DNA of 51,676 bases from an uncultured Oscillospiraceae bacterium. GTDB lineage: Bacteria; Bacillota; Clostridia; Oscillospirales; Oscillospiraceae. Every line of letters begins with the position of its first letter. Within the stretch, counting starts at the first letter, position 1. Positions 32,590 through 42,900 of this stretch are shown one piece after another. The notes below the pieces were generated by a model. That model did not search any database and was not told the DNA's origin. It saw only the letters and a list, made by a program, of their open reading frames with translations. The stretch spans positions 1 to 51,676 of the forward strand of contig CANQVO010000016.1 in NCBI GenBank assembly GCA_947627325.1, read 5' to 3'. Position numbers and translations under genes: made by a program.

Positions 32590-34317
32590 TTACCAAAGGC
32601 AACAAAGAAGCTGGCGGCAAATGTACGGAAGTGACAGTTGTGCGGCCTGGACGATCTGGCCGATCACGAAGTCCACACACGGGATGGCCACACTGTTGCC
32701 CAGGGCCTTGTACCGGGCGGAATCGGCGGCGCTTTCAAGGGCCGTCCAGCCATCTGGAAACCCCTGGAGCCGCTCACACTCCAACGGAGTGAGTCGGCGA
32801 ATGAGCAAGGGGCCGTCCACCACCAACTTGTTCTGCCCCACATATTGGTTGTTGGGCCCCTTGCTGTCGCCGCAAGTGATCGCGCCGACTGTCTCCTGGT
32901 ACACGAGGTCGGTGGCGTCCTTGTGCTGACGTGCGCTCTCCGTGGAGACCACATCGTTTTCCAGGAAGATGTCTACCCGCTGACGGCTAAACACAGCGTG
33001 GCGATCTGTGGCGGTGAGGGTGAATGCAACGCCCTCGTCGATCCCCAGCCCATTGCCGCCGTTTTTCGGCTGCCTGTCGATGGCGTTGCCAGTGATGCAG
33101 AGGATGGGCGTTTCCTCTGACTCTGCCGTCACCAGGGGTAGGTTGTTGCCGCCTGTCCCCGCACGGGCGGAGAGGGTGGGCGCTACCTGGTGAGGGCCGG
33201 TGTACCGTGAATCGATGCCGTGGTTTTCGAACACTAGCGGCTGATGCCCATGTTCCTGGGCCCGGAGGGTCCCGGTTATATCTCTGGAACACTCCATGAC
33301 CGCGCCGCCCTGGTCGTTGAGACAGAGGAGGGAGGGCATACAGTTCCCGCTGGGAGAGCCCTTGAGGGTGGGGGCGATCGCCTCACTGTATCCGATGCCG
33401 CCCGCCGTGGCTCCGGCTCCGGCGGAAAACGCGGCGGTGAGCAGCAGACCGCCCGGAGCGCGCCCACCGCCGCCATCCGCTCCCGCCAACGTAGGCGCGA
33501 CGCCGCCGGGGAGAGTGACGCGCTTTTGCTGGGTGTCCCATGGGTTGAGACATCCCTCCGCCACAAAGGTCTGTTGCTTCATGCCGGGTTGAGCGCCGAG
33601 CGCCCCCGCCACATCGTGAAGATCCCGCACCTCATCCTCGTCGTCGCAAAGTCCGCACCGCTCAACCCCACCTGTCGGCAGGGTATCGCTCCGCTCCCTT
33701 GCTCCTCCTCTCCCCAATGGAACCGCTGCGCTGGGTTCCATTGGGGCCCTCATTTGGGCGGCAAAGGCCACCGGCGTTCCGGTCACGAAGGTCTGCATCT
33801 GCATATTGGCGGTGGCCATGAGCGCCCCGGACACCTCGCCCAGGTCGATCCCCTCGTCCCGCTGGTTGATGTGAAATGCTTTCAGGCCACCTGCCGCGGC
33901 CTGGATAGGGATGAGTCCGGCCTGGGTCATGAGCGCCGCCTTGAGCTGGGGCGGCAGCTCCTTGCCGCGCTCCTGGGCTCTGCGGAGGATGCCGATGCAA
34001 GCCGATTTACTCAGGTAATACTTGGCGCCGGGCCTTGGCTCCAAAATGCTGGACAGGGACGCCCGGTTTGGCGTCCTGGGAGCCACACCGGTATTAAGGC
34101 ATGGACCATCATCCCGCCAGGGGGAGCGGAGCAGCCAGTAGGGATCCCCAAGCAAGTCACAGTGACCGGGGGTCAGGTCCAACAAGAGGAAGCCCGTGGA
34201 GACCAATTCCTCCGCGTTTGAGCCGCTCCTCTTGGGACCGCTCCGCGCGGAGATGTTCTCCCATCTTTCTGGGTCCAGGAGGGTCAGTTGACCGTCCAAT
34301 TCATAGAGATCCATCAT
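32590..34317 (-). CDS. Cytosine-5 DNA methyltransferase, C-terminal subunit with repeat array
   Basis: The C-terminus (residues about 515-565) holds the late motifs of a C5 methyltransferase: LIRRLTPLECERLQGFPDGW and YKALGNSVAIPCVDF (motifs IX and X). The early motifs are in the separate gene upstream, which it overlaps by ATGA. Between the N-terminal part (to about residue 140) and motif IX lies an array of about eight short degenerate repeats with a consensus like V-A-P-T-L-x-A (SGALMATAN, AGALGAQPG, APTLAGADG, APTLKGSPS, TGTLRAQEH, APTLSARAG, AFTLTATDR, VGAITCGDS). These fill the place of the target-recognition region. One segment (about 189-210) is encoded by a palindromic insert. Confidence 0.82.
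   Translation of the reverse strand: MMDLYELDGQLTLLDPERWENISARSGPKRSGSNAEELVSTGFLLLDLTPGHCDLLGDPYWLLRSPWRDDGPCLNTGVAPRTPNRASLSSILEPRPGAKYYLSKSACIGILRRAQERGKELPPQLKAALMTQAGLIPIQAAAGGLKAFHINQRDEGIDLGEVSGALMATANMQMQTFVTGTPVAFAAQMRAPMEPSAAVPLGRGGARERSDTLPTGGVERCGLCDDEDEVRDLHDVAGALGAQPGMKQQTFVAEGCLNPWDTQQKRVTLPGGVAPTLAGADGGGGRAPGGLLLTAAFSAGAGATAGGIGYSEAIAPTLKGSPSGNCMPSLLCLNDQGGAVMECSRDITGTLRAQEHGHQPLVFENHGIDSRYTGPHQVAPTLSARAGTGGNNLPLVTAESEETPILCITGNAIDRQPKNGGNGLGIDEGVAFTLTATDRHAVFSRQRVDIFLENDVVSTESARQHKDATDLVYQETVGAITCGDSKGPNNQYVGQNKLVVDGPLLIRRLTPLECERLQGFPDGWTALESAADSARYKALGNSVAIPCVDFVIGQIVQAAQLSLPYICRQLLCCLW
33685..33750 (-). repeat. In-frame palindromic insert, copy B
   Basis: Inside the C-terminal methyltransferase gene, CCCCAATGGAACC (33712-33724) pairs perfectly with 33734-33746 around a GCTGCGCTG loop, flanked by CGCTCC..GCTCCTCCTC. 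It encodes QMRAPMEPSAAVPLGRGGAR on the minus strand. The same layout and a similar peptide occur at 35026-35090, so this looks like a mobile or amplified palindromic repeat that keeps the frame. Confidence 0.65.
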
Positions 34318-35102
34318 GTCTTCTCCTTCCCGATCACATCAAACAGGTCGAACAGGAGGAGTGGAGCGGAAAGGCTGGCGAAGTCTGCCACAAGGTAGAT
34401 GCGCTTGCGCCTTTGGGCGACGCCCCAGTATTGGGCATCCAGACAGCGCCAAGCCAACGAGAAGTCCTGGTTCCGGTAGATGGCTCCAGCGGCAGACCAG
34501 ACATAGGGATAGGGCCTTGGGACGATGGCGTCGGGGTAGCGGATCCGGACGATCTCCTCCAGCACGATGCGAAAGTCCTCGCCCTTGGGCGTCCCGCTGG
34601 AAAAGGCTCCCGGCACATTTTCCCAGATCATATAACGGGGTCGAATCATTGCCCCGGTCCGGCCACGCTCCTTCTCTGCCGCCCGCATTTCCCGGACGAT
34701 CCGCACCTGCTCCATAAAAAGGCCGGAGCGGGCGCCGGCCAAGCCAGCCCTTGCTCCGGCTACGGAGAGATCCTGGCAAGGGCTGCCGCCGCAGATGATA
34801 TCCACGGGGAACAGCTCCTTGCCGTTGAGTTTTGTGATATCGCCTTGGTGGACCATGCTGGGAAACCGAGCCGAGGTCACCTCCATGGGGAATTTTTCGA
34901 TCTCGCTGGCCCACACAGTCGTGATGCCATGCCGCTCCGCCGCCAGGGGGAAACCGCCGATGCCGTCGAACAGGCTCCCCATCGTCGTCGCATGCTTCGT
35001 ATCGTTCGCCCCAGGGCCAGGGCTCGCTTGCTCCGCTGCTCCTCTTCCCCCCACGCAGCCCGCTTCGCTGGGCTTGCGCGGGGGCCCCATTGTGCCGCTC
35101 AT
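34314..35102 (-). CDS. Cytosine-5 DNA methyltransferase, N-terminal catalytic subunit
   Basis: A 262-residue protein with the catalytic half of a C5 methyltransferase: motif I SLFDGIGGFPLA (SAM binding), motif IV IICGGSPCQDLSVAG with the catalytic Cys, motif VI MIWENVPGAFSS and motif VIII WGVAQRRKRIYLVADF. It ends before motifs IX and X, which are in the overlapping next gene, so the active enzyme must be a two-chain complex. The first 40 residues (GTMGPPRKPSEAGCVGGRGA and so on) are encoded by a palindromic insert. The functional core begins at MGSLFDG (34982), but the ATG at 35102 overlaps the VirB6 stop in ATGA. Confidence 0.88.
   Translation of the reverse strand: MSGTMGPPRKPSEAGCVGGRGAAEQASPGPGANDTKHATTMGSLFDGIGGFPLAAERHGITTVWASEIEKFPMEVTSARFPSMVHQGDITKLNGKELFPVDIICGGSPCQDLSVAGARAGLAGARSGLFMEQVRIVREMRAAEKERGRTGAMIRPRYMIWENVPGAFSSGTPKGEDFRIVLEEIVRIRYPDAIVPRPYPYVWSAAGAIYRNQDFSLAWRCLDAQYWGVAQRRKRIYLVADFASLSAPLLLFDLFDVIGKEKT
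35026..35090 (-). repeat. In-frame palindromic insert, copy A
   Basis: CCCCCACGCAGCCC (35048-35061) pairs with the GGGCTTGCGCGGGGG segment at 35070-35084 around a GCTTCGCT loop and is flanked by GCTTGCTCC..CTCCTCTTCC. On the minus strand it encodes TMGPPRKPSEAGCVGGRGAA at the start of the catalytic methyltransferase gene. Together with copy B it shares the peptide pattern M..P..PS.A...GRG.A. Confidence 0.65.
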
Positions 35103-35986
35103 TTTGTCACCGCCGCCGCTACAGTTTTCGTGGTGTTGACGGCGGCTTGGGCGGTGTAGACGGCGGACATGATGTTGGCGCGGGTGGTGGTGTCCAGGCC
35201 AAAGGTCCCGGCAATGCGAGGGATCTCATTGGCCGCCAGCATCAGACCCAGGCCCAGCAGGAGGTTATCCTTAAACACCAGCAATCCAGCCACTAAGATA
35301 GTTGCCTGGAGGAAAGCGGTGAGGCACAGGCCAATGACTTGCTTCATCCATTGCACAAAACCGTCGATATACCCTCTTGGGACGGAGAACATATAGAGGC
35401 TCCCCACGGCGATCTGTATGAGGAGAATGCCGCCCCTCTTGAGGTTTGCGAAGAACACCTTGATCACGGCATAGGCCATGGCAACCACGCAGAAAATAAT
35501 TATGATGGGGTTGGTCAGGCCAAACGCCATGTCGCTATAGCTCTCCATCAGCCCTTCGGAAGTGGTGAATCGCTCCACGATGTCTGATCCCAACGCGCCA
35601 ATATCACCCAACCCCGCGATGCCGGCGGTCAGCATCCCTTGGAGGGAAACCGCCAGGGCATAGAGCCGCACGGGTACAACGGAGAACAGGCTCACCGCCA
35701 TAAAACCCTTGATGATATTGAGGGCTGTCTGTTTGATATTGCCGCGTCCGTTGGAGTATTCGATCGCGCACTCAAAGGCGCAGACGACCAGGCTGACGGT
35801 GAAAAGTGCCCAGCCCAGCTGACTGAAAAACTGAACAATGTATTGCACCCACTCCATCTCGAACAATTCTACTCCCATGCCACCCATCATGGCGAAGAAG
35901 CTGCCCATGAAGCCGATGACCTGATCGTATGCCCAGTCGATGATGGCGTTGAGGACGGTGGAGGCCACAAAGTCCCATATAAACAT
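35099..35986 (-). CDS. VirB6/TrbL-like membrane protein of the mating channel
   Basis: A 295-residue polytopic membrane protein with about six membrane segments (near 20-38, 48-75, 90-112, 153-175, 183-200 and 212-245), among them FFSQLGWALFTVSLVVCAFE and PIIIIFCVVAMAYAVIKVFF. The polar patch GYIDGFVQWMKQVIGLCL is typical of the TrbL-like proteins in Clostridia elements. It builds the inner-membrane part of the channel. GAGGTGATCGTAAT precedes the ATG. The pilin-like gene is upstream and the methyltransferase genes are attached downstream by ATGA overlap. Confidence 0.85.
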   Translation of the reverse strand: MFIWDFVASTVLNAIIDWAYDQVIGFMGSFFAMMGGMGVELFEMEWVQYIVQFFSQLGWALFTVSLVVCAFECAIEYSNGRGNIKQTALNIIKGFMAVSLFSVVPVRLYALAVSLQGMLTAGIAGLGDIGALGSDIVERFTTSEGLMESYSDMAFGLTNPIIIIFCVVAMAYAVIKVFFANLKRGGILLIQIAVGSLYMFSVPRGYIDGFVQWMKQVIGLCLTAFLQATILVAGLLVFKDNLLLGLGLMLAANEIPRIAGTFGLDTTTRANIMSAVYTAQAAVNTTKTVAAAVTK

Positions 35987-36073
35987 ATTACGATCACCTC
36001 TTTTTGAGCGACCGCATCAGCTCCGGGACCTGTGCCGCAAGGCCGCGGAGCTGACACGGCCTTGGTGTTTTGC

Positions 36074-36412
36074 TTAGATCCCGATGATGGTCCAGATGTA
36101 GGTGGGCGCGGTAAGGGTAAAGACCAGACAGGCGAACAGGATGACGGGGCCGGTCCACTCAAACTGGCCGTGCTTGCGGTAGTCGAAGTAGGCCATGCCC
36201 AATTTGGCGAAGAAGGCGATGGCGAGGATGGTGTCCAGCGCGGGAAAAACCACACTGTTGACCACGGTCTTGATCTGCGCGGACGCGCTGGTCCACGCTT
36301 GCCCTACCACTCCCGCCACATCGCCGCCCGCGGCGAGAGCGAACGTGGGGAACAGCCCCACACACAGGACAAGGGCGATCACGGCGCCCAGGAGCTTCTT
36401 GTGCTTTTTCAT
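36074..36412 (-). CDS. Pilin-like (VirB2/Maff2-type) small membrane protein
   Basis: A 112-residue protein with a cleavable signal peptide (KKLLGAVIALVLCVGLFPTF, Ala-x-Ala site near residue 28) and two hydrophobic segments (about 55-75 and 88-108) joined by a short basic loop (FDYRKHGQFEW). This is the layout of VirB2-type conjugative pilins and of the Maff2/DUF3852 proteins in this operon position. GGAAAGGTGG precedes the ATG. Confidence 0.82.
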   Translation of the reverse strand: MKKHKKLLGAVIALVLCVGLFPTFALAAGGDVAGVVGQAWTSASAQIKTVVNSVVFPALDTILAIAFFAKLGMAYFDYRKHGQFEWTGPVILFACLVFTLTAPTYIWTIIGI

Positions 36413-36461
36413 CGTGTTAAACCACCTTTCCGTAGTCAGAAAAGGGGCCGAGAGAGGGGAC

Positions 36462-36492
36462 AGGCCGAAGGGAGTCCCCCTCCCTACGGCCT
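36462..36492 (-). terminator. Attenuator-like hairpin before the pilin gene
   Basis: On the minus strand AGGCCGTAGGGAG pairs with CTCCCTTCGGCCT with one mismatch, between the 158-residue gene and the pilin-like gene. Without a T run it more likely tunes or stabilises the pilin transcript than ends it. Confidence 0.5.
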
Positions 36493-36518
36493 GCCTTTTC
36501 TCTGTGTTGATCGTTACA

Positions 36519-36995
36519 TTACATGGATTGCTGCTGGCCCCAAGCCACCTCCTTTTGGGGGGCAGTCAGCAACGGTGCGACTTCAAGGATCTCGGGGCCA
36601 GGGTAAAACTTCAGGTCTCCCCGGAAGCCCAGCTTCAGCATACTGAAATTTCGGGCTGCGTCCACCACCTCCTTGGTGGAGCCGGGAGGCACCTCCTGCA
36701 TCCAACGGACCCACTCGCCATTCTGCCAGCGGGGAGTCAGCTTAAGGATCACATAGTCCTCCGGGACGAATTTGGGGTAACGCCCCAGAGTGCCGCCCAG
36801 CTTATAAAAGGGCTTTCCCTCCACCATGACGGTCTGCTCCATGAGCTTCAGGGTATCCTCCAGAGAGCCGCAAAACCAGCATTCGGTGTCGCCCATCCGC
36901 CTGATCCTGCCATCCCGGAGGATGCTGTCTAGATTCTCCCGCTTGGTGTAATGATAGACCACCGAGGGACGATCTGGGACACGCTCGTATCCCAT
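36519..36995 (-). CDS. Possible ADP-ribosyltransferase-like protein
   Basis: A 158-residue protein starting 3 bases after the adhesin stop. VVYHYTKRENLDSILRDGRI resembles the first strand-helix of small ADP-ribosyltransferase folds (DarT/DUF4433, Tpt1), where a histidine and then a tyrosine contact NAD. YVILKLTPRWQNGEWVRWMQ may provide later strands. No signal peptide is visible. The closing acidic catalytic residue cannot be placed with confidence. Alternatives are an unrelated element protein of unknown fold. Translation is probably coupled to the adhesin gene. Confidence 0.5.
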   Translation of the reverse strand: MGYERVPDRPSVVYHYTKRENLDSILRDGRIRRMGDTECWFCGSLEDTLKLMEQTVMVEGKPFYKLGGTLGRYPKFVPEDYVILKLTPRWQNGEWVRWMQEVPPGSTKEVVDAARNFSMLKLGFRGDLKFYPGPEILEVAPLLTAPQKEVAWGQQQSM

Positions 36996-36998
36996 GGC

Positions 36999-39900
36999 TC
37001 AGTACCCCGTCCGGGGCAGGGGCTTGGTGGGGGCATAGACCGTGGTGACCCAGCGGGATACCGCCTGGATCCAGGCTCCGTTATAGCTGCCGCCCGCGTC
37101 GGCCTGGTTGGAGAACTGATATCCGTTGGGCAGGCCGCCCGCCACGGTGACGTCCAGGGCCGGGGCCTCCACCTGATGGAATCCGGCAGGCACGACGCCA
37201 AAGACGAACATGACCTCGGTGATCCGCTCATCGGCGGCAAGGCCAAGGGCGACGGGGCGGGCGTCCAGGGTGTAGCTCTGCGCTGTGGAAAGATTGTCGG
37301 CCAGAGTGCGGTAGTCCCCGGTGTTGTTGACCTTATAGACCACCTTATAGGTGCCGGGGCAGTTGTAGGTGCCGGTGACCACCTTATCCAGCGTCACGGC
37401 GGCGGGCAGAGTGTCCCGCCAGTAGAAGTTCTGGAGACTCACCGTGGAGGTGTTGCCAATGTCGGAGAACGTAAAACGCTCTGTCTGGCCGGGCATGACC
37501 TCCTTGTAGCCGGTCTTGGTGATGGCAGCGCCGGTGGTGACGCTCCTATTGACAGCGGCGACGCGGACGATCTGCCCCGCGAACTGGATCTCCGCGTAGA
37601 GAGGCGCGCTGTCCAGGATATAAAAGTCCGCCGCCTTGCTCTCCACCACCTTGTACTGACCCAAGGGCAGGGCCTTGGACGCGGCCACACCGTTCTTGTC
37701 GGTGCGGATCGTGTCCACCAGGTTTCCGGCTTTGTCGTAGATCTCAAACTCGCAGCCGGGAATAGGCGTCCCGGCGGGCCAGCCGTTGGTGGGGTTGTAG
37801 TCCGCGGAGGTCTTGACGATCTGGATCTGGCCGGTGATGGGGGTGTTCTTCCACGTCACGGTAGAACAGCCGCCGTACTCGATATAGACGGTCTTGGGCA
37901 CCGTGTCGAGGATGTAGCCCTCCGCCTGCTGGATCTCCCGGATGGTGTACTTGCCATCGGCCAGCTCGCCGTCGATGTAGACATAGCCCTGGTCGTCGCT
38001 GGTGTACTGGCCTACGGGGTTGCCCTTGGCATCGGAGACCAGGAAGGTCACGCCGTAAATGCCCTGGCCTGTCACGCTGTCCACCTTGTGGATGAAGGCG
38101 GAGCCGGTGAGCCGGTTGGTGACCTCCAGCGTGGCGGTCTGGCCGTCCCGCACTTGGATGTCATGGGGCTGGGCGTCCAGTTTGTAGCCCTCGGCGGCCT
38201 TGACCTCGGTGACGGTATACCAGCCGGGGGCCAGCTCGTCCAGGGTGATAACGCCCCGGCTGTTGGTGCGGTAGGTGCCGAGCCGTTCGCCGTTGATACG
38301 GGTCACCAGGAACTCCACCCCGGAAATAGGCTGCCGGGTCTCCTCGTCCAGCTTGACAATACGCAAGCCCCCCTCCGGGATGGGGGTATTGTAAAAGTAG
38401 AGGGTCTGTGTGTCGTTGGTGTTGACCCGCACGGTCTGCGGGGTGGCGTCCAGCTCATACCCGCTGGGGGCCTTGGTCTCGGTGACAACGTAGGTGTCCG
38501 GCTCCAGCCCGGTGAGGATGATCTGCCCGTTGGCGTCTGTGGTGTAGAGACCGTTAGAGCTGACAGCCCCGCCTTGGGCGGCTACAAAGGTGCCGTCCGA
38601 GGTGGTCACCCGAAATTCCGCGCCCCGCAGGGGTTTGTTGGTGTTGGCATCCCGCTTGGTGATGACCAAGGCGCCCATGGGGGCGTTGCGGAACTCCAAA
38701 GAGGCCGCCTGCCCAGCCTTGACGGTGATGGTCTGAGGGGCGTCGTCCAGCAGATAGCCCTCCTTGGCCCGTGTCTCCTTGACCACCAGCGTGGTGCCAG
38801 GAGCAATGCCGCTGACGGTAAAACTGCCGGCGCTATCGGTGGTAAACTTGCCGTTGGCGTCGCCCACCACCGCGCCATCTGCGGTGGTCACCAGGAACTC
38901 CACATCGGACAGGGGGGCGTTAGTAACGGCGTCCACCTTCTTGACGAGAATGGATCCGCTGGGCTGGTTGCGAAACTCCAGCGTGGCCGTCTGCCCAGCC
39001 CTGACGGTGATGGTCTGGGGAGCGTCGTCCAGAATGTAGCCGTCCTTGGCTCTCGTCTCCTTGACCACCAGCGTCGTGCCGGGGGTGATGTTGCTGACGG
39101 TAAAACTGCCGGAGCTATCGGTGGTAAACTTGCCGTTGGCGTCGCCCACCACCGCACCATCTGCGGTGGTCACCAGGAACTCCACGTCGGACAGGGGCTT
39201 ACCTGTGGCGGAGTCCACCTTTTTCACCAGCAGATTACCCTTGGGACTGTTGCCAAAGTACAACTCCACCACATCCTGATCCTTGCCACTGATATAGGCA
39301 GTCTGCGGGGCGGTGTCGATGACGTGGCCGCTGTCGGAGGCCAGCTCCTCCACGATATACGTCCCGGCCTGGAGGCCGGTCACGGTGAAGCTGCCGTTGG
39401 AGCTGGTCTTGTAGGTGCCGATGATGGTGCCGCCGCTGCCAGAGATGCCGCCCAGGTACCTCACGCTGAACACCGCACCCTCCACAGCGGCCCCGGTGAC
39501 GGAATCGTACTTCCAGACCACCAGGGCGGAGAGAGGAATATTCTCGAAAATCAGCACCTTGCTCTCGCCGCCGGAGATGTAGACCTCCTGCACGGCGGGC
39601 TCCTTGATCGTGTAGCCTTTGGCGGGTTCCAATTCCTCCACCCTGTACCAGCCGTCTTTGAGGTCGGTGATGATGAACTTACCGTTCTCGTCAGAGTAGA
39701 AGTCGCCCAGGTCGTTGATCTCGCCGGTATCCGTCTTATTGCTGGCGTAGGTCACATGGAACTTGGCTCCCTGGATGGGGTCGCCGGTGATGGCGTCCAC
39801 CTTGTTGACGGTGAGGCTGGGCATCTTGTGGTTGCGGAAAGCCACCTCACGGTCATGGTTGGCGTAGAGGGTCACCGTCTGATCCTCGGCGTCCCGCAGA

Positions 39901-42900
39901 TAGGGGACGGGGACGGACTTCTCCGTGACCACATAGGCCCCCGGCAAGAGGTTGGGGACGGTAACGCTGCCGTCCTGGCCGGTGGTGACCTCGGCCACTG
40001 AATGGCCGTCGGGCTGCTCCACCACAAACACGGCCCCAGCCACCGGCTCGTCGGTGTCCGCGTCCACCTTGTGGATGGTCAGGTTGGGCCTGCGGTCGTT
40101 CTTCAGTGTGACGCTGGCGTGTTTGCCAGCGGTCAGTTCCACATGATACTCCTGCTCGTCCAGGATGTGGGTTTCCGGCGTGGAGAGCTCCTTCAGGGAG
40201 TACGTCCCAGGCTCCAGACCCTCCCAGGTGATGGCCCCATCCTCTGCGGTGGTCTTGTCCTGGTAGCGGGTACCGTCCTGGATGCGGGTCAGGGAGAAGG
40301 ACACGCCGGCCAGCGGAGTGCCGTCGGCGCTGGTCTTGGTGAGGGTGATGGAGGGGAGTTTAGTGTTGGTGAAGATAAACTGCCCGGTTTCGTTTCCGTC
40401 AAGCTGGATGATCCGCTGGGCGTCATCCACCACATAGCCGGGGCACTCCAACTCCGTGACAACATAGGCCCCGGTGGGCAGCTTAGACAGGTCGATGGTG
40501 CCGTCCTCGCCCGTGGTCAGTTCCACCGGGCCGTAGTCGCCCACTGCCGTGAAACAGAACTTGGCGTTGGGAATGGGGATAGACAGGTCGGCGGAGTCCA
40601 CCTTGATGAGGTGCAGACCGGGGAGCCTGTCATTGAAAAAAGCCAGCTCACGCACCCCATCCCCGGCGTGAAGCTCGATCTCCTGGGGCGTGGTGGTCAA
40701 GATGTGGCCGTCGTCCCCGGTGTCGATCTCCACGGCTTTGTAGGTGCCGGGCTCCACATAGGGCAGGAGGATCTCACCCTCGGCGTTGGTCTGGAACTTA
40801 CCAAGACTGGTGGTGTCCCGGAACACCTCAAAGGTCACGCCCTCCATGGCCTTGTGGCTCTGCCGGTCATATTTGACGATGCGGAGGGATGGCTTGAGGG
40901 TGTTGGTCAGGATGATCTCGGAGACCTTGCCGGGAAACAACTCCACATGATGCTCCTTACCGTCCAGAGCATAGTTCTTCGGGGCGATGGTCTCGGTGAC
41001 GGAGTACACCCCCGGCTCCAAGTCGGTGATGGTGATCTCGCCGTTTTTGTCGGTGGTACGGTCATACACATGGGAGCCGTCCCCCACAGCCGCAATGCGG
41101 AAAGTGGCTCCCTCCAAGGGCTTGCCGTCCTCGTCTCGCTTCACAAGGTGGAGGCTGGGCTTGATGCTGTCAGTAAAGACAAACAGAGCGTTTTGACCCG
41201 CCTTGACCTCCACCGTGCGAACGCCGCTGTCCACCAGGTAGCCGTCCGGGGCCTTGACCTCCTGAACTTGGTAGGTGCCCGGCTCCAACTTAGACAGGTC
41301 GATCTCGCCGTCCTCGCCGGTCGTGTACTCCTGGTCAAAGGAGCCGCCCACCGCGTTGACCCGGAAGACGGCCCCGGCCAGAGGCTCCAGAGTCTTGCCG
41401 TCCACCTTGACCAGGCGGATACCGGGCAAGCGGTCGTCAAAATAGACCAGCTCACGCACCCCATCCCCGGCGTGAAGCTCGATCTCCTGGGGCGTGGTGG
41501 TCAAGATGTGGCCGTCGTCCCCGGTGTCGATCTCCACGGCCTTGTAGGTGCCGGGGTCGATGTGGTCAAGGAGAATTTCACCCTTGCTGTCCGTCTTGAA
41601 CTTGCCCAAGGAAACGGTGTCACGGTACACCTCAAAGGTCACGCCCTCCATGGGGGTGTGGCTGGCGCGGTCGTACTTGGTGATCTTCAGGGAGGGCTTT
41701 TCCTGGTTGACGACCACGACCTTGGCATCCTTGCCGGGGTAGATCCGGATGTGATGCTCGGTGGCGTCCAGCACATGGGTGGACTTGGTGGACACCTCCA
41801 TCAGCGAGTAGAGGCCGGGGGTCAGCCCCTTCCAGGTGATCACGCCCTGGGCATCGGTGGTGCGCTCGTCGGAGTGGGCGCCATCGCCCATGGGGGTCAA
41901 GGAGAAGGACACCCCATCCATGGCCTCGCCGCTGGCGTCTCGCTTGGTGAGGGTCAGTTTGGAGAGGGGCGTGTCGGTGAAGACAAACAGGGCGTTTTCG
42001 CCTGCCCTGACCTCCACCGTGCGGATGGCATCGTCCATGGCGTAGCCGTCCGGGGCCTTGATCTCCTGGATCTGATAGGTGCCGGGCTCCAGCGCGCTCA
42101 GGTCGATTTCGCCGCTGGTGTCGGTGATGTACTCCTGGTCAAAGGAGCCGCCCACCCTGGTGACGCGGAAAGTGGCCCCAGCCAGGGGATCAATGGTCTG
42201 GGAGTCCACCTTGACCAGATGGATGCCGGGTTTGAGGGTGTTGAAGAAGGTCAGCGTGACGATCTCATCCCGACCCTCCACCAGCTCCACCTGCTGGGGG
42301 CTGCTGTTGACCACATAGGAGTCGGGAGCGGCGATCTCCTGGGCCAGATAGGTACCGGGCATCAGGCCGGTCAACAGGATCTCACCGGCTCCGTCCGTGG
42401 TGTACTCCCCCAGCAGGACCGCATCCCGGTACACACGGAAGGTGGTGTTCACCAGAGGCTTGCCCGTCTGCTGGTCATACTTGATGATCCGCAGACTGAG
42501 CTTGGGGCTGTTCTGGAAGTGGACAGTGGCCTGTCGGCCGGGGACAAGGGTGACAAGCTGGTGCTCGTCATTGAGGAGATAAGTGTTGGGGACGGTTTTC
42601 TCCCAAATCTCCAGCACACCAGGGGTCAGGCCGTCCAGCACCACCTCGCCGTTGGCGCCGGTGGCCTCGGTGGTGATGGTGTGGCCGTCGGCCTCCTTGA
42701 CCGTAAAGGTCACCCCCTCCACCGGCTTGCCGCTGACGGAATCGGTCTTGACGATCTTGAGGTCGGGCTTTTTGCTGTTGGAAAAGACAAACTCGGCGTT
42801 CTGTCCGGCTTTGAGCTGGACGGTGCGAATGGCATCGTCCACGACATAACCGCTGGGGGCCTTGACCTCCTGGACTTGGTATGTGCCAGGGTCCAACTTG

